A stretch of DNA of 64,000 nt from Paraburkholderia hayleyella. Lineage in GTDB: Bacteria; Pseudomonadota; Gammaproteobacteria; Burkholderiales; Burkholderiaceae. This document shows positions 9,390 through 17,779 of the stretch, one piece after another. Location of the stretch: assembly GCF_009455685.1 (NCBI RefSeq), contig NZ_QPES01000002.1, positions 434,001 to 498,000 on the forward strand, in the 5' to 3' direction. Every line of letters begins with the position of its first letter. The first letter of the stretch is position 1. The translations under genes and the position numbers were made by a program. The notes under the pieces were generated by a model. It was not told the origin of the DNA. It did not search any database and saw only the letters and a list, made by a program, of their open reading frames with translations.

Positions 9390-9850
9390 CACGACTGCAC
9401 CCCCGCGATCAGCACGGAGACAAAAACCTTGCCTTCGGCGATGAGTTCGTCCGCCTCGTTGCACACCTCGATGCTCACGCGGTACGCGCTGCCATAACAG
9501 GTGACTTCGCCGCTGATACGGGAAGGCAGAGGCGGTTCCGCGAGCCGCACGGAGACATCGCGCAACTGGGCCGGCACCAGCAGCGCCGGATGTCCGTGCA
9601 TTTGCCGCGCAGCCTTCACCGCGAACTGGTGCAAGGCTTCGAACAACAGCACGAGCGGCGCACTCCGGGCGTAGGCATGACGCTCGCCCGGTTCGACACG
9701 GCCACTGAAACGGCCAGAAGCCGGATCGCTGCGGGTCACTTCGCAGACGTTCAAGAATCCCGTTCCAAATGGAACGTTTACATCGGTGGTGCGTATCACG
9801 GGGAGTCTCCTGAGCAGCGGAACAAGCAGACGGTCTGGCACAGCACGCAT
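9389..9850 (-). CDS. Hotdog-fold protein, probable second dehydratase or thioesterase
   Basis: 153 aa. Regions such as TGFLNVCEVTRSDPASGRF and PLVLLFEALHQFAVKAARQ look like the strand-helix core of ApeI/FabZ/MaoC-type hotdog proteins, but no clear catalytic His is evident to me. The ATG at 9850 overlaps the stop of the membrane-protein gene (TGATG); the longer open frame upstream is not coding. As neighbour of the FabZ-like protein it may form a hetero-dehydratase, as pairs do in aryl-polyene clusters. Confidence 0.55.
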   Translation of the reverse strand: MRAVPDRLLVPLLRRLPVIRTTDVNVPFGTGFLNVCEVTRSDPASGRFSGRVEPGERHAYARSAPLVLLFEALHQFAVKAARQMHGHPALLVPAQLRDVSVRLAEPPLPSRISGEVTCYGSAYRVSIEVCNEADELIAEGKVFVSVLIAGVQS

Positions 9851-10350
9851 CAGCTTCCCGGGAACGCGGCATCGGTTTTGCAGTAGCGCATCAGCACGTT
9901 GAGCGCACGACCCAGCGCCATGCCACCCAGCACACCCCACGCAGCCAATGAAAACGGCGCGAACAGCGAGCTGGCCGCCCAGGCGCCGTGGGCTTCGACC
10001 TGATAGTGGATGACATATCCCAGCGCAAAGGTCAGCAAGATCATCCCCAGCAACGCCGGGTCGCCAGGAATTCTCACCCGGCTGCGGGTCACATCCATCG
10101 CCAGCGTCCAGCGCGCCGCATGCGCCCAGCCGGCCAGCAAACCCGCCAGCAAGGCAAGCAGCAATACCAGGCCCGACTGCCAGCCCGCCGCAGGGAACAG
10201 GTGCGGCAGGCTCAGCGCACCGGACACGGCCATCGCCAGCGGCAGAACAAATAACTGCGCGGGCCGCACACTGCGCGCATAACAGCGCTTGATGCCGAGA
10301 TACAGCAGCACGCCAAACAGAATGACCCCATAAGGGGGGATGTGCGACAT
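9850..10350 (-). CDS. Small multi-pass membrane protein, first gene of the operon
   Basis: 166 aa with about five hydrophobic helices (for example YGVILFGVLLYLGIK, LVLLLALLAGLLAGW, LLGMILLTFALGYVIHY). I do not recognise a family with certainty; length and pattern recall DUF6622/CcdC-type proteins. Start ATG at 10350 with AAGGAG just upstream. It is the promoter-proximal cistron of the biosynthetic operon and overlaps the next gene by one base. Function unknown. Confidence 0.6.
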   Translation of the reverse strand: MSHIPPYGVILFGVLLYLGIKRCYARSVRPAQLFVLPLAMAVSGALSLPHLFPAAGWQSGLVLLLALLAGLLAGWAHAARWTLAMDVTRSRVRIPGDPALLGMILLTFALGYVIHYQVEAHGAWAASSLFAPFSLAAWGVLGGMALGRALNVLMRYCKTDAAFPGS

Positions 10351-10927
10351 CGCAGAACTCCTTGTCGGATGAGCAGAAAGCCAGGCCGCGTCTCAAACAT
10401 GGCACAACGGCGGCACCACGGTGGGCTGCGTCTGCCGTCATGCGCCAGGCGGACTACCGCCCTGGGCCCAATCAGTGCCCAACCGCATGGCCGGATAACG
10501 GGTAACGTCTAACGCCTTGCCAGCCAGTACGGACAACGTTTTGCCGCGGCAGGCTGGGCCGGGTGAACTTGATCTGCGGCGGATTCTAGGTTCCGCTTCC
10601 CGCCCCTACCGATTGGTGCGACCAACGGCACTGGATGCGGATGAAATGCATTCAGCACGGATGAAACGGCATCAGCCTGGAACCTGTTATGCGTTTTAGA
10701 TAACGTTTTACTGACTATCTGCTGTTTATTTTCTGTCTGGGGCAGCTTTCACGAGCCCACCACGGGCTTTCATCGCGTCCGGCCCGCATCGTGCGCCAGG
10801 CGAGCCCGTCATTCATCGGCGTGCGCTGCACGTGGTCAGCGTTTACGGCATTTCATCGCATCAGCTGCGTGCGGCAAGCACGCCTGACTATAGTGGCCGC
10901 ACTTTATTCACCGGAATTTCAAGCGTC
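10351..10927. promoter_or_regulatory. Divergent intergenic region between biosynthetic and ABC operons
   Basis: 577 bp without a convincing gene, facing two operons that diverge from it. It holds an inverted repeat TTGGT-GCG-ACCAA (10613-10625) and two direct repeats CGGATGAAA 20 bp apart (10638-10646 and 10658-10666). It also holds GTTAT-N8-ATAAC (10686-10703) and a T-rich stretch near 10705-10740. These are plausible operator sites; no regulator assignment can be made from sequence alone. Confidence 0.5.
10638..10666. promoter_or_regulatory. Paired direct repeats, possible LytTR-type binding site
   Basis: CGGATGAAA occurs twice with a 20-bp period, two helical turns, so both lie on the same DNA face. 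LytTR regulators bind paired direct repeats of this kind of spacing, and a LytTR response regulator is encoded at 16937-17668 downstream. The link is inference only. Confidence 0.3.
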
Positions 10928-11728
10928 ATGCTGGCAGCCACGCTCACCGGCGTCACCCGGACCTATGGCAGCGGCCCCGCCGCCGTCCCGGCGTTACGCG
11001 ACGTCACACTTCGCCTTGCGAGCAACCGCTTCACGGTACTCAGCGGCCCATCGGGTAGCGGCAAGACCACGGTGCTCAACCTGCTGGGCTGTATCGATTC
11101 ACCCGACGCGGGCGAAGTCGTCGTCGCCGGATACGCGCTCAACACGCTGCGCGATGCGGCGCTGGCGGATTTCCGGGCGCGCCATCTCGGCTTTATTTTT
11201 CAGTCGTTCAATTTGATTCCGGTGCTCAGCGCTGACGAGAATGTCGAATATCCCCTCACCCTGCTAGGCTGGCGCCGTGCCGCCCGGCGCGCACGCGTGC
11301 GCGAACTGCTGCATGCGGTGGGGCTGGACGCCCATCGCGCGCGCCGCCCAGGCGAGCTGTCTGGCGGGCAACGGCAGCGTGTCGCCATTGCTCGCGCGCT
11401 AGTGGCCGAACCCGCCCTGGTGCTGGCCGATGAACCCACCGCTAATCTCGACAGCGCCACCGGCCTGGAAATCCTCGCCCTGATGCGGCGCTTGCAGCGG
11501 CAGTACGCGACAACCTTCGTGTTCTCCTCGCACGACCCGCAGGTACTGTCCTGCGCGGACGACATCATCCGTATCCGCGATGGCCAGATCGTCGCGCCGG
11601 ATAGCGCTCCTGCCGTTCCTGCCGTTCCTGCCGTTCCTGCCGACACGATCATCGCGCCGGACCTCAGCGCCGCCTGCCGCGCCGCCCATCCCGCCCCCCG
11701 CGCGCAACACGAGGCCCAACTGTCATGA
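10928..11728 (+). CDS. ABC transporter ATP-binding subunit (MacB/LolD family)
   Basis: 266 aa. Walker A is LSGPSGSGKTTVLNLLG, the signature LSGGQRQRVAIARAL, Walker B ALVLADEPTANLD, then the switch His in FSSHDP. This is the LolD/MacB/FtsE group, which pairs with FtsX-type permeases to drive periplasmic processes. The ATG at 10928 gives the standard N-terminus; upstream codons are not conserved-looking. The C-terminal tail has an in-frame 9-bp repeat encoding repeated AVP (11607-11640). Stop and next start overlap (ATGA). Confidence 0.88.
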   Translation: MLAATLTGVTRTYGSGPAAVPALRDVTLRLASNRFTVLSGPSGSGKTTVLNLLGCIDSPDAGEVVVAGYALNTLRDAALADFRARHLGFIFQSFNLIPVLSADENVEYPLTLLGWRRAARRARVRELLHAVGLDAHRARRPGELSGGQRQRVAIARALVAEPALVLADEPTANLDSATGLEILALMRRLQRQYATTFVFSSHDPQVLSCADDIIRIRDGQIVAPDSAPAVPAVPAVPADTIIAPDLSAACRAAHPAPRAQHEAQLS

Positions 11729-13236
11729 ACGTGCTCGCGCTGGCGTGGCGCAACCTGTGCCGCAATCCGCGCCGTATGGCCGCGGCGCTCATGACGATGG
11801 TCGTTGGCGTGGCCGCGTTGCTGCTGTTCGGCGGTTACGCGCGCGGCATCCACTACGGCCTCGAAACCAGCTTCGTGCGCAGCGGCGGGCAATTGCAGGT
11901 TCAGCATCGCGGCTACTTTCTGTATGGCAGCGGCGACCCGCTCGCATATGGCATACGCGATTACCTGAGCATCGTGAGGCGTTTGCGTACCGATCCGGTC
12001 CTTGCACCGTTGCTCAGTGTCGTGACCCCAGTGCTCGCCGTGGAGGGCATCGCGGGGAATTTTCGCGCTGGGGTGTCGCGCACCGTCGCGGGGCTGGGCG
12101 TGGAAGTGGCTGAACAAAACCGCTTGCGGCTATGGAACGACTATCGCTTTTCCGAGCCCGCCGCGCAGTTGGGCTTAAGCGGCAGCGCCGACGACGCCAT
12201 CGTCACGGGTAGCGGTGTGGCCCGCGTGCTGCGTTTATGCGGCGCGGCGAACCTGCCGCGTTGCGTGAACACCGTCCATGCCGCCGCGACCGTCGATGGC
12301 GTCGATGGCGGCGATGGCGTCGATGACACCGCAGCCGCCGATGGCGCAAAACGGGTGCAGGGCTCGATGCCGGGCACGGCGCATGGCGTGCCGGTGGCGC
12401 AGCCCCCGCAGCCTGTTATCCAGCCCGCCGATATCACCTGGCTGGCCGCCGCTGAAGCGCAACACAACGCGTCCCAACGCGCACAGGAAAGCACGGACAG
12501 CGCACGGCTCCAGTTACTGGTTGCCAATGCCTACGGCGCGCCGGACGTCGCCGACCTGAAGGTGATTCGCATGGAGCGAAAAGCCGTGAAAGAACTCGAC
12601 GACACGTTTGTGCAGATGCATCTGCAACGCGCGCAACAACTGGTGTATGGCGACGAGCGCCCTCAGGTCACTTCAATCATCGTGCAGTTGCATCACACGG
12701 CGGATATGGCGCTGGCGCGCGCAAGAATGCGTAGTTTGCTCGGGCACGAAGCCCTCGATGTGCTTGACTTCAAAACCCTGAACCCGCAGTACGGGCAAAT
12801 CACCGGCATGTTTCGCGCGGTCTTCGGTTTTATCGCCCTGCTGATTGCGACGATCGTGCTGTTTACGGTGAGCAATACGATGAACCTGGCGGTGCTTGAG
12901 CGCACGGTCGAAATCGGCACGCTGCGCGCCCTCGGCATGCGGCGCGCCACGCTGCTGCGCATGTTCATGTTCGAAGGCCTGTTGCTAGGCCTGTGCAGCG
13001 CGGTGCTGGGCGTGCTGCTGGCACTGCTGGTCGCGGCGCTGGTGAATCGCGCAGGCTGGCACTGGACACCGCCGGGGCAGTTGCAACCCGTTGCGCTGAA
13101 CTTGCGCATCTGGGGCGAGACCCCGATGCTCGCGCCCATCTGTCTGGCCGTGATCGTCGTGGCGCTGGTGTCATCGTGCTGGCCCGCGGCACGGGCAGTG
13201 CGCCTGAACATCGTTCAGGCCTTGCATGTCGCTTGA
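11725..13236 (+). CDS. FtsX-like ABC permease (MacB/LolC type)
   Basis: 503 aa. An N-terminal transmembrane helix (about 15-35) is followed by a large periplasmic domain (about 50-350). Three C-terminal helices follow (LIATIVLFTVSNTMNL, LLLGLCSAVLGVLLALLVAAL, LAPICLAVIVVALVSS), with the FtsX-family motif ERTVEIGTLRALGMRR. A low-complexity insert of repeated VDG (near 12290-12330) interrupts the periplasmic domain. With the ATPase it should form a mechanotransmitting transporter acting on an envelope lipid or lipoprotein, helped by the two genes downstream. Confidence 0.85.
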   Translation: MNVLALAWRNLCRNPRRMAAALMTMVVGVAALLLFGGYARGIHYGLETSFVRSGGQLQVQHRGYFLYGSGDPLAYGIRDYLSIVRRLRTDPVLAPLLSVVTPVLAVEGIAGNFRAGVSRTVAGLGVEVAEQNRLRLWNDYRFSEPAAQLGLSGSADDAIVTGSGVARVLRLCGAANLPRCVNTVHAAATVDGVDGGDGVDDTAAADGAKRVQGSMPGTAHGVPVAQPPQPVIQPADITWLAAAEAQHNASQRAQESTDSARLQLLVANAYGAPDVADLKVIRMERKAVKELDDTFVQMHLQRAQQLVYGDERPQVTSIIVQLHHTADMALARARMRSLLGHEALDVLDFKTLNPQYGQITGMFRAVFGFIALLIATIVLFTVSNTMNLAVLERTVEIGTLRALGMRRATLLRMFMFEGLLLGLCSAVLGVLLALLVAALVNRAGWHWTPPGQLQPVALNLRIWGETPMLAPICLAVIVVALVSSCWPAARAVRLNIVQALHVA

Positions 13237-13342
13237 ATTTCGCTTGAGGTCTGATTCAAGCGCTTGTGTTTCGCCTACGAGCCAAAAAAAGAATGGAACG
13301 CACCACACACGTGCAACCCCAAAGCCTGAGAAGAGAGCCGCC

Positions 13343-14317
13343 ATGAAGAACCGCTTCCACCCGCCCGGCCAGCCGTCCCTGCGCGGGCCTGACGCAATAC
13401 GTGCCATGCGCGGTGCAATGCATGCCATGCGTGCAAAACGCGTCACACCTCACCACGCCACACGCATCACGCTCCGGGAATCGCTGGCACGCCTGGCCAC
13501 GTTAGCGGCGGCCACCCTTTCCTTCGCGCTCATCGCCGCCCTTCTGGCGGCCCCCATCCCGGCTCAGGCAACGAACCCACTGGCGCAGCCCGCCACGCCA
13601 TCCCAGCCGCTTTCCGCCCAGCAACTGCTTGCCGCGAGCGATGCCTGCCGCAATCCAGGCAAGCCTTTCAGCCTTGTCACGACGCTGCTCGAATTCAGAA
13701 ACGGTATTGCCACCGCCACCGATGTCCTGGCGGTGTATTCGAGCGTCAACCCCGCCGATGGACAGTTTCGCAGCCTGGTGCGGTTCGATGCCCCCGCGCG
13801 CGATCACGGCAAGCTGCTGCTGAAAAATGGCAACGATCTCTGGTTCTACGATCCCGCCAGCCAGGCCAGCGTGCGCATTTCGCCGCGCCAGCGCCTTTTG
13901 GGGCAGGCTGCGAATGGCGACGTCGTCAGCACGAATCTCGCGCTGGATTACGACGCCACGCTCGCCGGTGACGACAACATCACCGATGGCGAACATCAAT
14001 TGCGCCACTGCGACAAGCTCGCGTTGCGTGCCCGCGATCCGGAGGTCACCTATCACGCGATCGACCTCTGGCTCGATGCGCAGAGCCATCAGCCCATCAA
14101 GGCACGCTTTTACGCGGCAAGCGGCAACCTGCTGAAAACCGCTTATTACCGCCATTTCCAACTCGCGCTCGGCACCCTGCGCCCAAGCGAAATCGTCATC
14201 ATTGATGGCCTCGATCCGGCCTGGGTCACCGTGATGCGCTACAGCCACTACGCTTCACGCCCGCTCCCCGACGAATGGTTCCAGCGCGCGTATCTGCCGC
14301 ATTTCCAGCCCGGCTGA
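13343..14317 (+). CDS. LolA-like outer-membrane lipoprotein-sorting protein
   Basis: 324 aa. A long basic leader is followed by a hydrophobic segment LATLAAATLSFALIAALLAA ending in AQA, a likely signal peptide. The mature part has features of the lipoprotein-sorting superfamily (FDAPARDHGKLLLKNGNDLW, FYDPASQASVRISPRQRLLG, IDLWLDAQSHQPIKARFY). The start ATG at 13343 follows GAAGAGAG; internal Met codons nearer the signal are alternatives. Next to an FtsX-type transporter and an outer-membrane protein, it probably shuttles a hydrophobic ligand across the periplasm. Confidence 0.75.
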   Translation: MKNRFHPPGQPSLRGPDAIRAMRGAMHAMRAKRVTPHHATRITLRESLARLATLAAATLSFALIAALLAAPIPAQATNPLAQPATPSQPLSAQQLLAASDACRNPGKPFSLVTTLLEFRNGIATATDVLAVYSSVNPADGQFRSLVRFDAPARDHGKLLLKNGNDLWFYDPASQASVRISPRQRLLGQAANGDVVSTNLALDYDATLAGDDNITDGEHQLRHCDKLALRARDPEVTYHAIDLWLDAQSHQPIKARFYAASGNLLKTAYYRHFQLALGTLRPSEIVIIDGLDPAWVTVMRYSHYASRPLPDEWFQRAYLPHFQPG

Positions 14318-14370
14318 GCGCGGCACGGCCCGCCGATGCCCTGAGCTCATCGCCCGCCAAACCGCCCGCT

Positions 14371-14428
14371 GCATCACCTGGCATCACCCGGCATCACCCG
14401 GCATCACCCGGCATCACCTGGCATCACC
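14371..14428 (+). repeat. 10-bp tandem repeat GCATCACC(C/T)G, about six units
   Basis: Six near-identical units lie in the 193-bp gap between the LolA-like gene and the outer-membrane-protein gene, followed by a run of ACCAACC. It is a simple-sequence array; units are too short and have no spacers, so it is not CRISPR. It could vary the inter-cistronic distance. Confidence 0.85.
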
Positions 14429-14510
14429 AACCACCAACCACCAACCGGCTCCTCCAGCCTGACTCACGCCGTTCAACAGGCCTACTTTCCTTCGCTTCGT
14501 GTTTTTATTC

Positions 14511-15872
14511 ATGCCGTCTTTTCTGCTGGCCGCGCTCGCGCTGCTGTGTTGCCTCGTGTCGAGCCGGGTTCTCGCCGCGGACGATCAAGCCGCACTCGAT
14601 CTGGCTGACCGCCTCGCCCAGCCGCCGCTCCAGCCCACGGCCGCCCCGACCGACACGACGGCGGCGCGTGACTGGAAAATCGCCTTCGAAACCGCCGTCG
14701 CCCATTACAACGCCGCCCATCCGAGCCGCCCGGCCGCACTCAACGACACCTTGCGCGCCTCGCTGACACTCACCTATGACCACGCCCTCAATACCCGCTG
14801 GCGCGTGCGGCTGGCGGATCAGCTCGATAGCGGCTGGCGCGCGGACAGCACGCTCGACGGCAGCTCGCGCGGCACCCCAGGCGGGGGCCCCACCCGCGCG
14901 CTTAATACACTGCGCGAGGCCTACATCAGTTGGCAGCCGACGACGCTCTGGAGCCTCGACGCAGGCCGCATCAACCAGCGCGAAGGTGTCGCCACAGGTT
15001 TCAATCCCACGGATTTTTTCAAGGTTCATGCGCTGCGCTCGGTGATCTCGATCGATCCGGCCAGCCTGCGCGAGAACCGCCAGGGCACGGTCATGCTGCG
15101 CGGCCAGCGCGTGTGGGAGGGCGGTGCACTCACCGCCTTGATCGCGCCCGCGCTGGCCCCGGCGGCAAGCGGCAACAGCAACGGCAGCGGCAGCGGCAGC
15201 AACGGCATCTTCAACCCCGACTTCGCCGCGACCAATGGGCTCACGCGCTATCTGCTCAGCGCCACGCAACGGCTCACGCCGAACCTGGCGCCGGAATTCC
15301 TGTTGTATGGCGGCACAGGCCTTGAGCCGCAGTTCGGTGTGAATCTGAGCGGCTTGCTCGACGAGGCCAGCGTCGCCTTCGCCGAATACGCGCTGGGCCG
15401 GGCCACACCGCTCGCCCGTTTGCCTGACGAGGCGGCCCACGTGCGGCACACGTATTCGAAACTCGCCACCGGGCTCACGCACACCTGGAACAGCAACCTC
15501 GCGGTGACTTTCGAATACGACTACGATGGCGCGGCGGCGGACCGCTCGACCTGGCAGCAACTCACGCAAGCGCCTGTCGCCCTGGCCGCTTACCGCCAGG
15601 CGGCCGCCACGGCCCAGGAGCTGCCCACACGCCAGTCACTGTTTCTTTATGCAAGCTGGAACGATATCGGGCTGCGGCACCTCGGGCTGCTTGCGATGGC
15701 GCGCTACAGCCTGATCGAACATAGCTATTTCACCTGGTTCGAGACGCGCTACCATTGGCCGCGCACCGAAGTCGCACTGCAATGGCAAGCCAGCTATGGT
15801 GCCTCGCACAGCGCGTATGGCGCAGCGGCGCAAAAGCAGATCGTGCAGGCCCTCTTTCTGGTCTACTTCTAG
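14511..15872 (+). CDS. Outer-membrane beta-barrel-like protein of ABC/LolA operon
   Basis: 453 aa. The N-terminal signal peptide is LLAALALLCCLVSSRVLA with cleavage before ADDQ. The mature part alternates short polar and aromatic strands (for example WSLDAGRINQREGVATGF, LAVTFEYDYDGAAADRSTW) and ends LFLVYF with a terminal Phe, as outer-membrane barrels do. A Gly/Ser/Asn-rich loop lies near residue 225. GTG at 14499 is an alternative start. Role inferred from context: outer-membrane end of an envelope transport route with the ABC and LolA-like proteins. Confidence 0.65.
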   Translation: MPSFLLAALALLCCLVSSRVLAADDQAALDLADRLAQPPLQPTAAPTDTTAARDWKIAFETAVAHYNAAHPSRPAALNDTLRASLTLTYDHALNTRWRVRLADQLDSGWRADSTLDGSSRGTPGGGPTRALNTLREAYISWQPTTLWSLDAGRINQREGVATGFNPTDFFKVHALRSVISIDPASLRENRQGTVMLRGQRVWEGGALTALIAPALAPAASGNSNGSGSGSNGIFNPDFAATNGLTRYLLSATQRLTPNLAPEFLLYGGTGLEPQFGVNLSGLLDEASVAFAEYALGRATPLARLPDEAAHVRHTYSKLATGLTHTWNSNLAVTFEYDYDGAAADRSTWQQLTQAPVALAAYRQAAATAQELPTRQSLFLYASWNDIGLRHLGLLAMARYSLIEHSYFTWFETRYHWPRTEVALQWQASYGASHSAYGAAAQKQIVQALFLVYF

Positions 15873-15876
15873 CCTC

Positions 15877-16935
15877 ATGCAGAAAAAGCCCCTATTCATG
15901 TCCTTACCCAGCAACCCGCGCCGCGATAACGAACCGCAACTGCTCACGCGCGTGTTTTTGCTGAACTGCCTGATCGGCTTGTGCTTCTGGCTCAGCGGAC
16001 GCGAGGCGCCGCTCTTTTCCTATTTGATCGTCGCCAACGCCATCGGCTTTAGCGCCTGGCTGCTGAGCACGCTCTTCGGCATGTTCACGCGAGTGCGGCT
16101 AGCGCTGCCGGTGCGCGTGCTGATCGTCGCGCCACTCGCCGTGGTCACCGGCGTTCAGGTTGCCGCGTTGCTGGGCGGCCACGAGCCGCCCCTGCTATCG
16201 CATTTCAAGCTCACGCGCTGGGCCTCGTTTGTCCCGACGTTCCTGATCGTCGGCATCGCCTGCGCCTTCGCCTCGGTCTTCGTCCAGTCGCTCAAGGTCC
16301 GCGCCGCACTCGAAAAACAGCGCCGCGAAGCCGCCGAGCTACGCCAGTCCGAAACCGCCGCACGTCTCGCCTTGCTGCAAGCACAGATCGAACCGCACTT
16401 TCTGTTCAACACCCTCGCCAACGTGCGCAGCCTGATCGAACGCGATCCGCCTGCGGCTTCGGCCATGCTGGACAACCTCAACCGTTATTTGCGCGCCAGC
16501 CTCGGGCGCACACGCAAACCGGTGTCATCGCTAGAAGAAGAGCTGGAACTGATCGACGCGTTGCTGTCGATTGCGATCATGCGGCTGGGCAACCGGCTGC
16601 GCTACACCATCACGCTGCCCCCTGAGTTGCGTCAGTTACCGCTGCCGCCGCTGCTGCTACAGCCGCTGGTCGAAAACGCGCTGATTCATGGCGTCGAGCC
16701 CTCCATCGATGGTGGCGAAATCCACGTCGATATCGAACGCGAAGCCGGCATGCTGCGGCTGCGCGTGGTGGATTCTGGCGTCGGCTTGAGCCGCGCCAGC
16801 AAGCTGTATGGCGGCGTCGGGTTATCGAATGTGCGCGCCCGGCTGGCGACGCTCTATGGCGGCGCGGCCTATCTTTCTATAGAGTCCAACCCGATGCGCG
16901 GTGTCACCGCGCAACTTCTGATTCCGCTGCAATGA
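15877..16935 (+). CDS. LytS/AlgZ-type sensor histidine kinase
   Basis: 352 aa. About four transmembrane helices (residues 20-150) are followed by a coiled linker and the His_kinase motif QIEPHFLFNTLANVRSLI, whose His is the phosphorylation site. A HATPase domain follows, with PLVENALIHGVEP and VVDSGVGLS. It lacks a periplasmic sensor domain. ATG at 15898 is an alternative start. It lies 1 bp upstream of its response regulator and directly follows the envelope operon, so it may control it. Confidence 0.85.
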   Translation: MQKKPLFMSLPSNPRRDNEPQLLTRVFLLNCLIGLCFWLSGREAPLFSYLIVANAIGFSAWLLSTLFGMFTRVRLALPVRVLIVAPLAVVTGVQVAALLGGHEPPLLSHFKLTRWASFVPTFLIVGIACAFASVFVQSLKVRAALEKQRREAAELRQSETAARLALLQAQIEPHFLFNTLANVRSLIERDPPAASAMLDNLNRYLRASLGRTRKPVSSLEEELELIDALLSIAIMRLGNRLRYTITLPPELRQLPLPPLLLQPLVENALIHGVEPSIDGGEIHVDIEREAGMLRLRVVDSGVGLSRASKLYGGVGLSNVRARLATLYGGAAYLSIESNPMRGVTAQLLIPLQ

Positions 16936-16936
16936 C

Positions 16937-17668
16937 ATGCCCACCGCCCTGATCGCCGACGACGAACCCAATCTCGCCATCGAACTCGCCTCGCGCCTGA
17001 CGCAATTCTGGCCCGAACTGCAGATCATCTCGATGCCACGCAACGGCATCGACGCGCTCGCCGAGCTCAACGCGCAGCAACCGGATTTCGCCTTCCTCGA
17101 TATCCGCATGCCGGGGCTGGATGGCTTGCAGATCGCGCGTTCGGTGCCGCACATGCAGATCGTCTTCGTCACGGCCTACGACGAATACGCCGCCCGCGCC
17201 TTCGATACCTCGGCCATCGATTACCTGATGAAGCCGCTGACCGATGAGCGGCTGCTCAAATGCATCACCCGGCTGCAACGCGGCGGCCGCATGCCGGCCG
17301 ACAGCCGCGAAGCCGCCGCGGCCAGTGCGCCACGCGAGGAAGCGCCGATCCGCTGGCTCGCCGTCGGCTACCGCGATGCCACACGGCTCGTGGCGATCGA
17401 CGACGTGATCTACTTCCAGGCCACCGACAAATACACCGAAGTCGTAACCGCCGGGCATCGCCATGTGATCCGCACGCCGCTCAAGGAACTGCTGCCGCGG
17501 CTAGATGCCGCACATTTCGTGCAGGTGCATCGCAGCGTGATCGTGGCGCTGGCGCAGATCGACCGGGTGGAGCGTGATCTGCTGGGCCGCTCGCGCATTC
17601 ATTTGCGCGAGCGCAGCGAAACGCTGCCGGTCAGCCGGGGCTATGTCAGCCTGTTTCGCCAGATGTGA
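16937..17668 (+). CDS. LytTR-family response regulator
   Basis: 243 aa. The receiver domain (1-120) has acidic pocket ADDEP, phospho-acceptor Asp in FAFLDIRMPG and Lys in YLMKPLTDE. The LytTR DNA-binding domain (about 140-243) has YFQATDKYTEVVT and FVQVHRSVIVAL. This is the AlgR/LytR layout. The cognate kinase gene ends 1 bp upstream. Direct repeats upstream of the ABC operon are candidate targets. Confidence 0.88.
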   Translation: MPTALIADDEPNLAIELASRLTQFWPELQIISMPRNGIDALAELNAQQPDFAFLDIRMPGLDGLQIARSVPHMQIVFVTAYDEYAARAFDTSAIDYLMKPLTDERLLKCITRLQRGGRMPADSREAAAASAPREEAPIRWLAVGYRDATRLVAIDDVIYFQATDKYTEVVTAGHRHVIRTPLKELLPRLDAAHFVQVHRSVIVALAQIDRVERDLLGRSRIHLRERSETLPVSRGYVSLFRQM

Positions 17669-17779
17669 AGCACGAGGCCAGTGGGCCGCCTGTGTCAAGC
17701 TAGGGCTTTGGCCGTGTCCCATTGACATGGCGCCGTCACGCAAACCCGTCACGCAAACCTGAGGCAACCCGAGGCAATC

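Noticed and set aside
10679..10707. GGAACC-N16-TAACGTT before the ABC operon
   Set aside because: The second half does not match TTACNNA or CCACNNA; the -35 half alone is too short to support a promoter.
14371..14428. CRISPR-like repeat array
   Set aside because: Units are 10 bp in direct tandem with no spacers, and no cas genes are present.
1..17668. Classical aryl-polyene cluster
   Set aside because: KS pair, ACP, hotdog proteins and LolA-like protein are suggestive, but I see no MMPL exporter, glycosyltransferase, acyltransferase or ammonia-lyase in the window, and the NAS-like and PaaK-like genes are unexpected. Left open as unassigned.
17669..17779. Cobalamin riboswitch before nrdJ
   Set aside because: The gap is 111 bp with no B12-box-like sequence visible; too short for the usual element.
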